Assembly: GCA_033060915.1 (NCBI GenBank)
Contig: CM065381.1
Span: 2,288,001-2,352,000, forward strand
DNA length: 64,000 bases
Direction of reading: 5' to 3'
From: Euryodendron excelsum
Taxonomy: Eukaryota > Streptophyta > Magnoliopsida > Ericales > Pentaphylacaceae
Part shown: positions 21,562-33,123 of the stretch, in pieces
Layout: each line of letters opens with the position of its first letter
Numbering within the stretch: the stretch's first letter is position 1
Notes under the pieces: generated by a model
What the model was told of the DNA's origin: nothing
The model's input: the letters and a program-made list of their open reading frames with translations, nothing else
Databases searched by the model: none
Made by a program: the position numbers and the translations under genes

Positions 21562-24500
21562 GTACTTTTCTCTCTCTCTCTCTCTCTTATATGCTCGAAA
21601 CTGACCTTTTCCGGCATGCAAAAGCAGTTTCCGGCATGCAAAAGTAGTTTGCGGCTGTTATCTTTGTTGGTGTTGGCTGCGTTGATGTCAGGATACAACA
21701 GTACCTTTCCGGCTATTTCGTTGGTTGGCGTCAATATATATATATACTCACACAAGTACACAACAACCTATATGTATTATATACTTCTCTGTCCATAAAC
21801 ATATGGTAATATTGAATTTTCAATAGAAAGAAATTATATTAAACACAATAATAATTCAGTAAAAAAATAGGAAGATTTTTTTGTCATCAGATTATTTTTT
21901 TTCCCTTTTTGTCTTTGTTTGCGGTTGACATCTCAAATTCATTAAAGATAACAAAACTAAATATAAATTGTTTAGGCAGATCATGGGCTGGGTACACCAC
22001 TAATATAGACCCTCTTGTGGAAATTTTAGGAAATTTGCTTTAAAAATTCAACCTTATTTACTTGTACCAAATCCTCTAGATTGTCTAGCTTTTAAAATAT
22101 ATGAAATTGTTTACTAATGCCTAATCCTTTACTTGTTTATTATTAATAATTAAATAATGCAAATAATAGATTCTTCTTTGCCTTTTCTCTGTATCCTTCT
22201 CAAAAAAAAAAAAAAAAATGTTAAATACTTCATACGACTGTTTGGTTTTCAATTGAGAATCATTTGCCAGCAGCAAATCTATCAATTACCTTTTTAAAAC
22301 CAAAATAAGTTTTAAATTAAAAGGCTTAATCATCTGGTTTTGAACCTAATTTATATAATTTTTTTAAAATACCTATTTTCACTGGTCATCGATTTTTCGT
22401 TCAAGAGTTGGAATGATGTCTTCTATGCTTTTTTGAGCCATTAATAGTTTGTGAAACCCTGTGCTGAGTGGTGGAGTAGGGCATATGGAGTTCCAGTTGT
22501 TTTGGTTTTTCTCCGTGGCCTAAAGCCAAAAAGGTACATCTAGATTTTTTTAGTTTTTGTCTATTAACTATTAAGTACTTTAGTCAAGCACTGTAGACTT
22601 AGTCAAAGCACAATTTTTTTTTTCTTTTACCCTTTTTCCTTTTGCTTTTTAGAAATATGCAAGAAAACAAGATCCTTTTAAATTTTTAATAGAATAGTTT
22701 TTTATTTTTTAACCACTATTTTATTGAGAATTATATTTCTTTGTTAAGCCATAAATATTATCATTTCCAATCCTCTCTTTCTTTTTCTCATTCTCATTTT
22801 CATTTTCATTTTATTTTTTTGTATTCTTTTCAGTTAAATAGACCTTCGTTCTACGGTCTGTTTGTAATTCTTTTAAGAATAATGCTATACGTAAAGAAGT
22901 TTTGTACAAAATTTTCATACAGAATGATGTGGTTGTTTGTAATCATTCTATTTCAAATCAAAACACTCATCATTTTAGCTCAATATTTTAAAAGTGACAT
23001 AGCATCATGCCAACATCATTATGATGAAATTTTTGTACAAATTTTCTAGAAGAATAGGATTTTTCCATTTTTAATTTTTTTGGATTGATTAGAAATGGCA
23101 GTTTCTTCTTTTAATTAAGGTTCATCAAATATCTAATTTCACTACCTCCTTTAAATTGAAAAAGTTATTGCATTTGACATTTAGGTGTGAACACTTCAAA
23201 TTTTATTTTCGACCTATTTTCTCACCCTTAGACACAAGACACAAGATAGTGGGATTGATTAATAAATGTACCGGGAATCCGCTCACTTGTGTTAGTGAGA
23301 ATGTGGTAAGAAATATGACTATGTATACCATTTCCTTTTTAGTAATTTATACAGTACGTGTAGGGAAAAATAAAGTTTACATCTCCAAATTAGACATTAG
23401 ACTCAAAAGCCTATTTAATACTAACCCAAAGTTGGAAAGACAAAAAAAAAAAAAGAAAAAAAGGGAAAAAGGTCCAACCCTTTTTTGGCTTCTTGCAATT
23501 GATTCTTGTCATACAAGAGGTTTGAGAATTAAGGGGGTATATTGTGGTGTGGCGCAGGTGAAGGAATACGATGTGGATGCGAATGGGAATGTTGAGAAAA
23601 GTACAAGGGAGGCAGTTCTAACAGCACCGTTAAAGTTGGAGGGGGACTTAGACGGTGATGATGATTACAGAGCTCCAAATCTCCTCCAACGTGTGCTTAG
23701 TCTCTTCAAGAGTGTCCGCCCTGGAACAGACCTCATACGCTTCCCGGCAAGTCATCCATACACATCTTTATATATACACATATGTACATGTAGATATAAT
23801 TAAAATCACCTATGTACTTACCATATATAGGCATATATAATTAAAATCACACGCTTCACAGTTGCGATTTTGTCATAAGTAAATGAAGGTGTGGTTAGCA
23901 ACCTTGCTTTTACGTACATGATTCGTTACAATTAAAACAAAGCACATGGTTATTAGACACCTTTTTATATGAAATTTAGTGATGTGGCAAAATTGTCATT
24001 ACTTGTTTTGTAATGATGGTTCCGATCAATTGAAATAGACCTCTCCATTTCCTTACAAAATGAAAAGGATCCAAATGCAGGCAACACAAACATGACAATT
24101 TCTTCTCCTTCTTCTTCTTTTTTTTTTTTCTTTTTGGTGAGGTCACAAAATATACATGTGGAAAAAAATTATTTTGAATTGTAACTAGTGTTTTCATTTA
24201 GTAGTCACTCGGGGCTGTACTCGCACAAAAAGGGAGGACTTGAATATCATTACATTTTAAAATATTAAAATGAATCTTGAATTGAGCTATATATTTATAT
24301 TGTTTTGCCAAATTTCAGAAAGGGCAAAAAAAAAAAAAAAAACTCCTATAGCATGTTAGTTAAATAAAAAATCCAATTATATCTTTAAACTGCTTAGTAC
24401 TATTTTTATTAGCCGACAGAATTGTCCATGTGCCGTCTGTCGCAACACAAGTTCAATTTTATAACACCTTTATTGTACCATATTGTCAAAGAAATTGACA

Positions 24501-27500
24501 AATCAAAATCTATTGCCATCAATACGGTGGTTCAAGTTTAGTGAAACAAATCTAAATATAAATCTGATGAACAAAAGAAGTGTATTGGGTATATCGCTGA
24601 GGTCCGCTTCTTTGCACTCCATGATAGCTTAAACTTTTATTAAATTTGTGTTCAAAAGTTGTCCAAATCTTGTTCAAAGGTTGTTCAAACAATACCTAAA
24701 TAATGGCCAAGACAATCCCATGGTGTCTCAAGAATGGCCCAAGAAAGCAACCAAGTGGGCAGTTACGGAAGCAGCTAGGCAACGACCAAGGCCGCCCGAC
24801 GTGTCAAGCAGCTGTGCAGGTGAGGAGCAATTTAAGCTCACTAGCGCCCAGCTAGCCAGTCAGCCAGCAGCGCGGGTGAGGGGCTGCCTAATCTCACTAG
24901 CACCCAAGCTCAAGGCCAACGCCCAGATGCTAGCTGGATATCCTCACCAAGGTTAGCAGTGAGGGCCCATATAACCTTACTTTGGCATGATTTTTGGCAA
25001 GGTATATCTTTATGCTCTGAAGTCCAAATGAAGCTATGTTTTTTTTTTTTTTTTCTATAGATTCATTACAGGACCTAGTTTCACGTTTTGTAAGGGTTTT
25101 ATTTATTAAGTTTTGTAGAATTTTTAAAAGGCCATTATGACTCCTCGAGCACATACTAAGTTTTTTTCTTAAAAGTTCATAAATGGCTTAGAATGCTATT
25201 ATAAGGAGAGGGTATACTCCTACCACCCTCCACCCTTTACCCCACTATTTTTTGTATGACTTTGAGGCATCTTTTGTATATATAGTGAGCTATGTAATTA
25301 TGTTAAAATGAATGAAATATATTTCATTACTTCCACCTATTCTCCTCGGAGGTTGTTTGACAGTTGGCTATTAATGTTCAATTCTAGCTTCCAAATGAGA
25401 TGATCCAAGTTTGGCTGGCTTGTCAGGCGGACTTGACAAGCACCGTAGGAGCTTCATTTGTGATTGTCGAGTTTACAAAATATTGGCTCATGACAGTTGG
25501 TATTAGAGCGTGGTTGGTGAGAAGCTACAATGAGATAGTGACTGACCCTATGCCCCACAACGAACCGTGGGAATGTAGCTGTGGCCGTTCAGCTACAAAA
25601 ATGAGAGGAAGCAATGAAGGAGCAAAGAATGGTGACTCAAGCACAGAGAGTGCATGTCGATGGGCTCGTGGATGGAATACCGCAGTGGCTATAAGATAAG
25701 ACGGTGCTCATCAAGAAGTGTGGTGGAAAAGTCTAAGAGGTCGAGCAAGACTCGAAAGGCTTCAACGGTTGTGTCATAGCGTTGACACTCCCCTAGATAA
25801 TGAGAGGCAAAGGGGGCAATAGAGTAAGAGTGGGCTAAGCACAAGTTGAAAAAGTGCAAGTGCAAAAGCCACGTGCCTAAGTGCGCTAATGAAACAAAGC
25901 GAGACTAAAGCATTGGTGGGAGACACGTCGCATGCGAGTGCCAAGTTTTTGTGCCAACGTGTCGATAAAGCTACATGGGATGCCAGAGAGGATGAGAAGG
26001 CATCCAAAGCTACTACGTCCAAGAGAGCCACGAAGATGGAGGATGATACACATAGAGCAATGGTTGGGCCTATACAGCAATATTAAGATGGGAGGAGTTT
26101 AAGTGGAACTCAAGTGGTTATCCTTTCCTGAAACAACAAGTAAAGAGGCTAGTAGTCCTAATGAAGCTTAGTCCACGTCGGTGCCAATCGGGTGATATTC
26201 TCAAGCAAGTTCTTTGCCCAATGCTTGACACAGGAGACATGTTGATGAGGGACAAGTTGTTCTACTTCTTGGAAGAGCCTACAACTAGGGCGTGGGTACC
26301 CAAAAGTGCAATGGAATGCCTTGAAGACCATGTCTTTGAACCACAATAGGCTAGGAAGTGTGAACTAGCAAGGGTGTAGGAATTGGCAAGTCTCAAGTAT
26401 ACAGCAAACCCAAGAGTGGGGGAGCCACAAATGCTGGTAAGCCTAAGATTGGGGGAGCTAACGTCAGATTATTTTTTAAGGAAGATTGATGGAACGACAA
26501 CTTTAGGGGCACGGGAAGGACTTCTATTAAGAGAGGGCAAGCATAAAGGTTCCATTTCTTGTCACCCATGCAACAGACCGCATGATGTACAAGTGTTGAA
26601 TATTTGAAGTGGAGTCAAAGGCCATAAAGAGTAACAGTTGGCTGGTGAGCCACACCTAGTGGGGTGTTTCCTTACCCCAACTTAGGCAAGAATGTCAATA
26701 AAGGGATTTGACTTTAAAGTTGCCAAAGGACCATGCAAAGCTCGTGTGGACTTAATGTTTCACCTCATTTGAGTTCGGGGTGCATTGTCATTAGTGGAGT
26801 ATCTTGAAGTAATCAGAGTATGGCAATGGAGTGAAGGGCCATCAAAGGGACAGTTGGCTTGCAAGTCACATCTTATGAGATGTCACTTTACTACCATTAG
26901 GGCAGTGGTGCCCAAAATAGCTTTGAGAACTCATGGGTTAAATTCATCAAACTCACAAAGCCAAGAGTGGCAAGAAGGGATGTGTTCTAGCCTAGACACG
27001 GGGGAGCAGTGTTGGATTCCAAGTCTAGAGTGACGAGGGCGTGAACACCAAATCAAGGCCATAATGACAGGACCAAGAAGCCTTGGAAGAGATTGTTTTA
27101 GCCGGTTCAACGTAGGGAAATCGGTAGCGTGTTCAAGTCAATCCCAGCATCAAAGATTGCTCACGAGGGAGTATATTCGGTGATGCCCATGGACTAGTTG
27201 TAGCTACCCTTAGGTTGGACTTCAAGAGGAAGGCCATGACTACCTTGGATTGGTGATTGCCATATTGCCATTCCACTTCTTGTGCGACGGACAACATAAG
27301 TTGCACATTGTTCGCGCCATGCCAACCAACAAGGTTGGAAGCTTGTTCTCAACCATGAGATAGTTGGAGGCCAAGTGTGAAGAGCCTATGAGATGATGGT
27401 CGGGACAATGAATTTAAGGTGCCTAGTAACAACTCTCACCCAAGAGGGGTGGGGACTTCAAGCAAGCACTGTGAAGCTTTAGAGTAGGGAGCGGTTCTTA

Positions 27501-30500
27501 AATCTATTAAAAGGGTCTTGAAGATGGACTTGCAAGACCAAGCCAAGAGAGCAACCAACACTTAGCCCATGAAGGGGCAAGGAGGATGCAATGGTTCCAA
27601 CTCCATTCAAGGGTATTGAAAACGGACTGTTAAGGCCAAGCCGAGATGACAACAAAGAGTTAGCCCATGAGGGGCATTATGGAAAAGCATTTGTAAGAAG
27701 GGGCCGGGGCTCCAACAGTCGAGAAGGCAGCTTGGAGACAAACTTTTAAGAGGCCTGGTCAAGGTGGCCAAATCAATTTAGAAGTTCAAAGTGGCCACTT
27801 GGAGACAGACTTCCATGACGTCTGGCCAAAGAGGCTAAATCAATTTAGAGTTCGAGGTGCCGACCGAGAGACAGACTTCTAAGGTGCCTGGACAAGGTGG
27901 TCAAAATAATCAAGCATTCGTGGTGGCGACTTAGAGACGGACTTTTATGGCACCCGGCCAAGATGATCAAATCAATTCAAAGTTCAAGGAGGCGACTTGG
28001 AGACGGACTTCTAAGGCGCCTAGTCAAGGAGGCCAATCCAACCACTTCACCAAAAGGAGTGGACTTCTAGTACGAGCTTGTGTTGGGGGTGGCCAAGTCT
28101 TGTACCTTACTTCAGCTGGATATCTTCGATAGGCAAGAGCCAGAGAAGTAGCTCATCAAGTGCTGAGATAGTCCGAGGGGCGACACAATATCAAATTCAA
28201 ATTCAAATAATCAAATTCTAAAGTCACCGAGGACGGTGACATGTTCAAGTGGGGGAGAGTGTCATGGTCCGCTTCTTTACGCTCCATGATAGCTCAAACT
28301 TATGTCAAACTTATGCCCAAGGATTGCCCAAACTTTGTTCAAGCATTGTCTAAACAATGGCTAAGACAATCCCATGGTGTCCCAAGAATAGCCCAAGGAA
28401 GTAACCAAGTGGGCAGCCAATGAAGCAGCTAGGCAGCGACTAAGGCTGCTCGATGTGTCAAGCAGCAGCACGGGTGAGGGGCAGCTTAACCTCAATAACC
28501 CCCAACCAGCCAAACAGTCAGCAGCGCAGGTGAGGGGCTGTCTAACCTCACCAGCGCCCAAGTTCAAAGTCAATGCCCAGATGCCAGTCAGATAACCTCA
28601 CTAAGGTCAGTAGCGAGGGCCTATATAACCGCACGTTGGTCTGATTTTTGGCCTGACATATCTTTATGCTCTAAAGTCCAAATGAAGCTAGGTTTTTTTT
28701 TTCTTCTATAGACTCGTTACAGGACCTAGTTTCACGCTTTGTAAGGATTTTATTTATTGAGTTTTGTAGAATTTTTAGGAGGACATTATGACTCATCGAG
28801 CACACACTATGTTGTTCCTTGGAAGTTCATAAATGGCTTAGAATGCTATTATAAGGAGGGGGTATGCTCCTACCACCCTCCACCCCACTACTTTTTGTAT
28901 GGCTTTGAGGCATTTCTTATATATATAGTGACTTTGGGATGCTAAAATGAATAAAATATGTTTTATTACTTCCACCCATTCTCCTCAGAGGTTGCTTAAC
29001 GGTTGGCTATTAATACTTGACTCTAACTTCAAAATGAGATGATTTGGGTTTGGCTGTCTTGTCAGACGGACTTCACAAGCGCTACACAAGTCTCATTTGT
29101 AAATGCCGAGCTCACAAAATGTTGGCCCGTGGCACTGAGGTAGGTGGTAGCCAAACATCACAGCCTTGCGTTATTTTGATTTGTTTGGTTAAAATGAACT
29201 TGTTGAATTTGGAGAGTATTTTGAAAGTCTGACAAAGGCATATTGTTATCCAAAGAAGGCTATATGTTTTTAGAGGGGGGAAAAAAAAAAAGAAGAGAAA
29301 AGAATAAAATCGTAATAATAATTAGGAGAAGTTCATGAAAATGCATTGGTGAGTGAATTTTCACCTAATTTTTTTTTTCTTCGGTGTCTTCAACTCTTTC
29401 TCACAAGCTAATGCATCCTATTTGATGCGTGACACAAAAAATAGGAGACAAAAATACTGCAGAAATGTTTAGGAAACACAAGGACAAAAAACAAAAGGTT
29501 TTGAACACATTAATTAAGAAGTTTTTTGAACACAAAACCTAACCCTATTTGTCTATATTCATTAGCTCAATAATTGATTCAGCATGTTTGAAGTTTACAC
29601 ATCATTCACATAAATTAATTTCAAATAAATTTTCTTGCGATGTTGGTGATAATAGCAATGCTGATGTCAAGGCTCAAGATGGTTTTTCTTTCTCTTTTTT
29701 TTTTTTTTTTTTTTTTCCGGTTGTCTGTGAAAGTACAGTTGCCACCTCTCTTCAACATCCCAAAGTCAATGCTTCAGGTTTATGGGGAGGGAGTTTATTG
29801 CATTAGTAAAGATATGTTGAGTCAGTGCGCCAACGGGGAGAGCTCACTCGACAGGTTTGCATCCGTCGTTGCATGGAATATATCTACCATGCGCCCTCTG
29901 ATGTTCGGGGTTGCTCCTTATAATCCCATTCTCGGAGAGACTCACCATGTCTCTAGGGACACTCTCAATGTGCTACTTGAACAGGTATTTGCTATAGCAC
30001 TTCACTTTCATTTCCATCATAGTTGCCTACTCTTCTTGTATGAAAGTCTAGTTATTGATACAGGAAGGAATGAAGAAGATTAGAGATACAATCAAATATC
30101 TGTGTGACTAATCCCTCCAGCCTCTTTTCTCTTTTTTCCCTTTTTAGAGAAAGAATAAAAATGGATTCAACATTTTCAAAACTCGGGTTCAAGTTTGAAT
30201 TCAATTCAAATTAATAATAGAAGAATTAGGGGTAGAGCGTAAAATTTGGGTCGAGGGCAAGAGTATTATACAAGATACTTAAATGAAATACTGTACTACG
30301 ATTCTAAATATAGTTTAGAAATCATTGTATTACTTATTATTTACTATTACTTTATTTTGTAAATCATTTGAACTGCTTGTAACTTTGGCAAACTGAAATT
30401 TGTTAATTTTATCTTAGGTGTCTGAACTCCTATTTGTCATGCTTGCAGGTTTCACACCATCCACCCGTATCTGCGCTTCACGCGACTGATGAGAGAAATG

Positions 30501-32981
30501 GTATTGAAATCATATGGTGTCATCAACTTGTTCCAAAATTCAACGGTATTCAACTTTTCCATTTTAGCTCTGATTGTGAGTAAGTTATGACACTAGTGAT
30601 AGACATTTAACCATCTTCTGCAACATTATCAGAATGGACCAAATTATCTAGTGCTGGCTAATTGATCTGCGGGATCAGACCTTATTTGGGGCTCATCGGT
30701 TATGGTTATTCCCACCAGATCAAATAAGTTTAGGGGCTATTTGATGATACTGAAAACTTAGTAATAAAATATTCAAGCACCATTAAGATTGATCATTCAG
30801 ATACCAATTTTGTCCATCCAAAAAGTTTATGGGCTGTTTCTTCTACTGAATTCAATTTTTTATTTACTTTTGGCTGAGCCCTCCAAATAAGTTTTGGTAC
30901 TTACAGGCATAATTTTTTTTCGGAAAGTGAATGAGAACTGATTAGTTATGCCTTATGTACACCCAAAACTATATATGGATATCAGGTTTGATATAACAAA
31001 CTAAAGAGTTTCTGACACTTCATTTTATGCTTCTAATTCAACTTTAAGTAAGTTGGTTTAATATTCAAAGAATTACATGTTGCAGGTACTGCAGTAGAAA
31101 CTGAGGTGCATGGTCAGAGGCAGCTGAAACTCCTGAATAAGGGTGAAAACTATGTGATAGGCCACCCAAAGCTTGTGATAAGGTTTCTTCCTGTGCCTGG
31201 TGTTAATTGGTTGGGCAACTTCACGATCCGTTGTCAAGAAACTGGCCTTGAAGCTGAGTTATGCTATGGAGGAAGTTCTTTTCTAGGCTGCAGAGCAAAT
31301 CCTAGATCCATTAAAGGGAGAATATTTATGTCTTCATCAAGGAAGACTATTTACGAGATCACTGGCCAATGGGACAGGTAATTAATTTCAATTTAGATAT
31401 CCACTTGGATCATACTTTCATTTGTTGTGTTTCTATGACTTGATGGAGTTTGTATTATTAAGAAGCTTTTTTATTTTATTTTATTTTATTGACTGATATG
31501 TAGCTGAAAATGCAAATATTTGAGGTTCTTTTTCCTTACAAATTACGAACCAAACAGAGAAAGGCAGGAAAATTATTGTTTTCCTTCCTTTCACTTTCTT
31601 CCTTGAGTTTCAAACACACACCTTAAGATTTTTCACTATACTTTCTCCTAGAAGATATATTCAGCAAGGACTTTGCCAAACAAGATTTGTCATTCCCTGT
31701 TTTGTGTTTTAACAAAAAAGTTGTGTTTGGCAATTGACTTCAACAATGGGAATCAATTATACATTTCATGAGAAATTTTTACTTTTTTTTTCAACTTTTG
31801 TTTTTAATCTCAATTTGCAGAACCGTCACAATCAACGACGCTAGTAATGGAAGAGTTACAGTGATATACGATGCCAAGGAAGTTATTTCAGGACTTAAAA
31901 CTCCAATTTTAAAGGATCCAGAGGTAACCAATTTCTTCCTCTTTTTTTTTTTCTATCTGTCATGGAGCTTAAGTTGTATTATAAAGGTAACAATCATGAG
32001 GATGATACTGCCCTAAAGACTCATTCAAGGTGCCCATATATCCTAATTGGCTTTGAATGGGGTATGATGTGAATGAACCCAACCTGGTTGAACAATTTTG
32101 GGAAGTCTTGTTGGGTAAAATTTAATCAGCCATGGAAAGAACCCATAGGAGCCCAGAACATTGAGGTCATGTCTACTGATGGTGGGTAGGGCTACATATG
32201 TCTGCACTTGTCTCATTGGATCACCCTAATGCTATGTTCGCATTTTCAATTTGTAATGGAAAGGAACAGGAAAGAGAAAAGTTAGAAAAACAAAATGAAG
32301 TGAAAGAAGTTAAATTTATTTATTTATTGGTTTGGTAGGAAAAATGAGAAGAAAATGAATAGGTTTTTGCTAAAAAAATTCAATTTTTGTTTTGTTATTC
32401 ATAAAAAATGAATAGGCAATCTCATTGTTTTTTCAATTTTTTTTTCTTTGACAAATTTAAGATCCAAACAGTACACAAATATCCAAGATTTGAGATTTGA
32501 ATTTCCAAGATTTGAGATTTGAAATTCTCATTGTGCATGAATGATGTATACATTTCTTGGACTTGTGGCTATGATGAAGTGTGTCCACGATATGCATGCA
32601 TGGTCATGAATAGATTAAGTATATAACATGCTTACATGCTTGTTTTGCTTTCAATATGCATATGTATGGATACTTATTATATGCCTGTATGTGTCAACGA
32701 AATTTGTGCTTGGCTTTTTGCTTCAGGGGTTGTGGCCAAGTGAATCAGCTGTAGTGTGGGCTGAGTTGAGTCAAAACATTCAGAGCAAAAGTTGGGAGAA
32801 AGCAAGAGAAGCAAAGACGGCAGTTGAGGAAAAGGAGAGAGAGCTGGTTAGAGAGAGAAAGTCCAAAGGAGAAACCTGGGTTCCTAAGCATTTTACGGTC
32901 TCTCACAGCAAGGAAAGTGGGTGGGAGTGCTCACCAAATCAACAGTGGGTCCCACCAGCTCCAATTATTGCCCCCCATTAA
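21559..32981 (+). CDS. ORP4: Oxysterol-binding protein-related protein, ORP4 type (7 exons, 394 aa)
   Basis: Lipid/sterol transfer protein of the short plant ORP class: a bare OSBP-related domain with no PH domain, expected to be cytosolic and to work at membrane contacts. Coding exons: 21559-21561 (the ATG alone, end of exon 1), 23558-23746, 29739-29984, 30449-30545, 31086-31377, 31821-31923, 32727-32981 (TAA). All junction phases agree and the product is 394 residues, the usual length of this clade. The family fingerprint EQVSHHPP is split across the exon 3/4 junction. LPPLFNIPKS, FGVAPYNPILGETHHVSR and VIYDAKEVISGL are also clear, and the C-terminus is the usual charged helix followed by PPAPII. 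Every intron ends in AG; six donors are GT-type or the split ATG|GT, and intron 2 uses GC (CCG|GCAAGT). Intron 2 is about 6 kb because of an LTR element, and intron 6 holds a MITE. Assigning the ORP4 subgroup is family knowledge; the exon model is my own splice reading without transcripts. Confidence 0.9.
21613..21655 (+). repeat. Tandem 21-bp duplication in ORP intron 1
   Basis: CCGGCATGCAAAAGCAGTTT and CCGGCATGCAAAAGTAGTTT follow each other directly, differing at one base. They lie about 50 bases inside the first intron, after a CT microsatellite (21567-21587). Confidence 0.7.
21800..22870. other. ORP intron 1, no internal gene seen
   Basis: AT-rich intron sequence with poly-A and poly-T runs. 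No exon-like segment was found that would keep frame with exon 2. Confidence 0.5.
22873..23062. mobile_element. Palindromic MITE, copy C
   Basis: AATAATGCTATACGTAAAG and TCTAGAAGAATAGGATTTTT are inverted ends; inner arms TACAGAATGATGTGG and CCAACATCATTATGATG. Lies in ORP intron 1. More decayed relatives are seen near 13585-13810, 14370-14530 and 19495-19615. Confidence 0.6.
24599..25495 (+). repeat. 5' LTR
   Basis: Left long terminal repeat, aligned by eye to 28260-29134 over its whole length with scattered substitutions and short indels. It has lost or altered its first few bases (TGAGGTCCGC where the right copy has TGTCATGGTCCGC). A TATA-like CTATTATAAGG is at 25196-25206. It ends in TGACA just before the primer-binding site. 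Confidence 0.85.
25497..25510 (+). promoter_or_regulatory. Primer-binding site (tRNA-iMet type)
   Basis: TTGGTATTAGAGCG follows the 5' LTR after one base. The canonical plant retrotransposon site is TGGTATCAGAGC; only one C-to-T change separates them. Confidence 0.8.
26383..26607 (+). pseudogene. Possible Gag zinc-knuckle relic of the intron LTR element
   Basis: A 74-codon open stretch ends with CHPCNRPHDVQVL, which fits the plant Ty3-type Gag knuckle spacing C-x2-C-x3-H-x4-C except that the last Cys is Leu. Flanking internal sequence is stop-ridden. If the reading is right, the element descends from a gag-bearing Ty3/Gypsy parent; if not, the interior is simply non-coding (LARD-like). Confidence 0.4.
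28246..28259 (+). promoter_or_regulatory. Polypurine tract of the intron LTR element
   Basis: The purine-rich stretch AAGTGGGGGAGAG immediately precedes the TG of the 3' LTR, the expected place for plus-strand priming. Confidence 0.7.
28260..29134 (+). repeat. 3' LTR
   Basis: Right long terminal repeat, TGTCATGGTCCGC at the start and GGCCCGTGGCA at the end, giving short inverted termini. TATA-like CTATTATAAGG is at 28846-28856. The best preserved of the two copies. Confidence 0.85.
32232..32471. mobile_element. MITE in ORP intron 6
   Basis: The sequence opens CTATGTTCGCATTTTCAA and closes TTTAAGATCCAAACAG, an imperfect terminal inverted repeat of the type seen intact at 36303-36513 (CTATGTTTGGATCTT). 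The body is A- and T-rich with GAAAATGAATAGG motifs shared by both copies. A short non-autonomous DNA element tolerated in the intron. Confidence 0.55.
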
Positions 32982-33123
32982 TCAATCTATCTTGTTTGTA
33001 TTGCACGAAGTAGACTACTATTGTGGTTACCAAAGAAAAGCAAACTAGAAATGCCATTCTTACCTAGCTATATCCAATGACAAATCCAGAAATTTCAGAT
33101 TTTCAGTAGCGGTAAAGAATCAA

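Larger units (their letters stand above)
24599..29134 (+). mobile_element. Non-autonomous LTR retrotransposon inside ORP intron 2
   Basis: Two long direct repeats, 24599-25495 and 28260-29134 (about 0.88 kb each), enclose about 2.76 kb. Directly after the left LTR is TGGTATTAGAGCG, one base away from the 3'-end complement of initiator tRNA-Met, a standard primer-binding site. Directly before the right LTR is the purine tract AAGTGGGGGAGAG. The right LTR runs TGTCATGG...CGTGGCA. CTGAG occurs just outside the right LTR (29135-29139) and overlapping the left boundary (24597-24601), a possible target duplication if the left terminus has eroded. I see no reverse transcriptase, integrase or protease motif inside; only a possible Gag zinc-knuckle relic. 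The LTRs differ at many positions, so the insertion is old. It has the same sense as the host gene. Confidence 0.88.

Noticed and set aside
23156..23803. A 215-codon + strand frame around ORP exon 2
   Set aside because: Only 23558-23746 matches the ORP family; the upstream part is low-complexity and ends in a good intron acceptor (GTGGCGCAG), so the long frame is exon plus intron read-through.
25889..27033. Open frames inside the intron LTR element as host genes
   Set aside because: They lie between the primer site and polypurine tract, are short and overlap on both strands; at most Gag remnants.
29640..30083. A 147-codon + strand frame as a separate gene
   Set aside because: It is ORP exon 3 extended into both introns; the first 33 codons cover a poly-T acceptor tract.
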